Shown here in pieces: positions 59,268-59,469 of a stretch of DNA of 59,469 bases. A model generated the notes under the pieces. That model saw only the letters and a list, made by a program, of their open reading frames with translations, was not told the DNA's origin and made no database searches. The stretch is from Caldilineaceae bacterium (GTDB taxonomy: Bacteria > Chloroflexota > Anaerolineae > Caldilineales > Caldilineaceae), in contig JACKBA010000039.1 in the NCBI GenBank assembly GCA_020634815.1, positions 1 through 59,469 on the forward strand. The letters run 5' to 3'. How positions within the stretch are numbered: the first letter of the stretch is position 1; every line of letters starts with the position of its first letter. The position numbers and the translations under genes were made by a program.

Positions 59268-59363
59268 CCTCGTTTTCTCCCTTCTGCTTGTGCAATACAT
59301 CCCGCTCCCGAGATCCGCGTTTCAGCAGTTGACGAACCTCTGAGTCCGTTTGGAAATTCGCAC

Positions 59364-59469
59364 TCTTGACGCAGAGACGCTAAGGCGCAGAGAAAGCGCA
59401 GAGAAAAGCCCTGTTTCGTTGTCGTGCTACCTCTGCGAACCTCTGTATCTCTGCGCCTCTGCGTCGAAT
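59364..59469. repeat. Paired GCGCAGA/CTCTGCG repeat at window end
   Basis: GACGCAGAGACGCTAAGG-type direct run and CTCTGCGCCTCTGCGTC-type inverted run, the same family as 51.3 kb. The edge of the window cuts the element. Confidence 0.8.

Overview
The window is high-GC DNA with compact operons. It is most simply read as a chromosomal segment of a Chloroflexota bacterium, perhaps of the Caldilinea/Anaerolineae kind. The arguments are the gene mix (PIN-TRAM membrane protein before cysS, UPF0182, VTC/DUF4956/LTD genes, bactofilin-like adhesin, NBR1-type Ig-like domains) and the many degenerate tandem repeats between genes. This placement is inference from gene content. I found no rRNA, tRNA, CRISPR array, transposase or phage gene.

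Layout: 1-3.6 kb holds a partial gene, a 21-bp repeat, an HNH endonuclease with a small partner, and an acetyl-CoA-synthetase-like ligase. 3.6-9.6 kb is a lasso-peptide-like RiPP locus: asparagine-synthetase-type cyclase, PqqD-like recognition protein, three precursor peptides with the same leader motif (one frameshifted), an HPr-kinase-like protein, a glycosyltransferase and a TylF-type methyltransferase. No B2 leader protease or exporter is present. 9.8-20.3 kb holds a secreted binding protein with Ig-like repeats, an esterase pair, a second HNH protein, a Tat lipoprotein with a glycosidase-like domain, a SelW-family selenoprotein, Nif3, DUF951, a bactofilin-like membrane protein and a PIG-L deacetylase. 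20.7-25.7 kb is yacL-like/cysS/rlmB/nudix/GNAT. 26-31 kb has an RRM protein behind a strong promoter, an MFS transporter, an acyl-CoA ligase and a DUF1116 protein. 31.4-34.6 kb is pentapeptide/VTC/DUF4956/LTD. 34.7-45.6 kb has HtrA, UPF0182, a GT4, TrmI, a lipoprotein, a 38-residue membrane protein and YbaK. 45.8-49.4 kb has an acyl-CoA dehydrogenase, a phosphatase-methyltransferase fusion and a thioredoxin-like ferredoxin. 49.5-56.4 kb is a histidine-utilisation operon (hutU, an AhpD-like selenoprotein, an M20 amidohydrolase, hutI, hutH). The end holds an antitoxin-like gene, a quinone oxidoreductase and a DUF2306 pair.

Two signals stand out. First, two genes are interrupted by a single in-frame TGA exactly where the family has the second cysteine of a redox CxxC motif (SelW at 16.5 kb, AhpD-like at 51.5 kb). 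Each has a small stem-loop just downstream, so both are best read as CxxU selenoproteins, and the host should carry selA/selB/selC/selD elsewhere. Second, the RiPP locus, whose cyclase gene carries an in-frame copy of an intergenic heptamer repeat.

The repeats are mostly built from 7-bp units, often a direct run followed by its inverted run. They recur at about 0.4, 5.3, 29.9, 42.4, 43.7 and 54.6 kb. A looser family rich in GCGCAGA/CTCTGCG recurs at 41.2, 51.3 and 59.4 kb.
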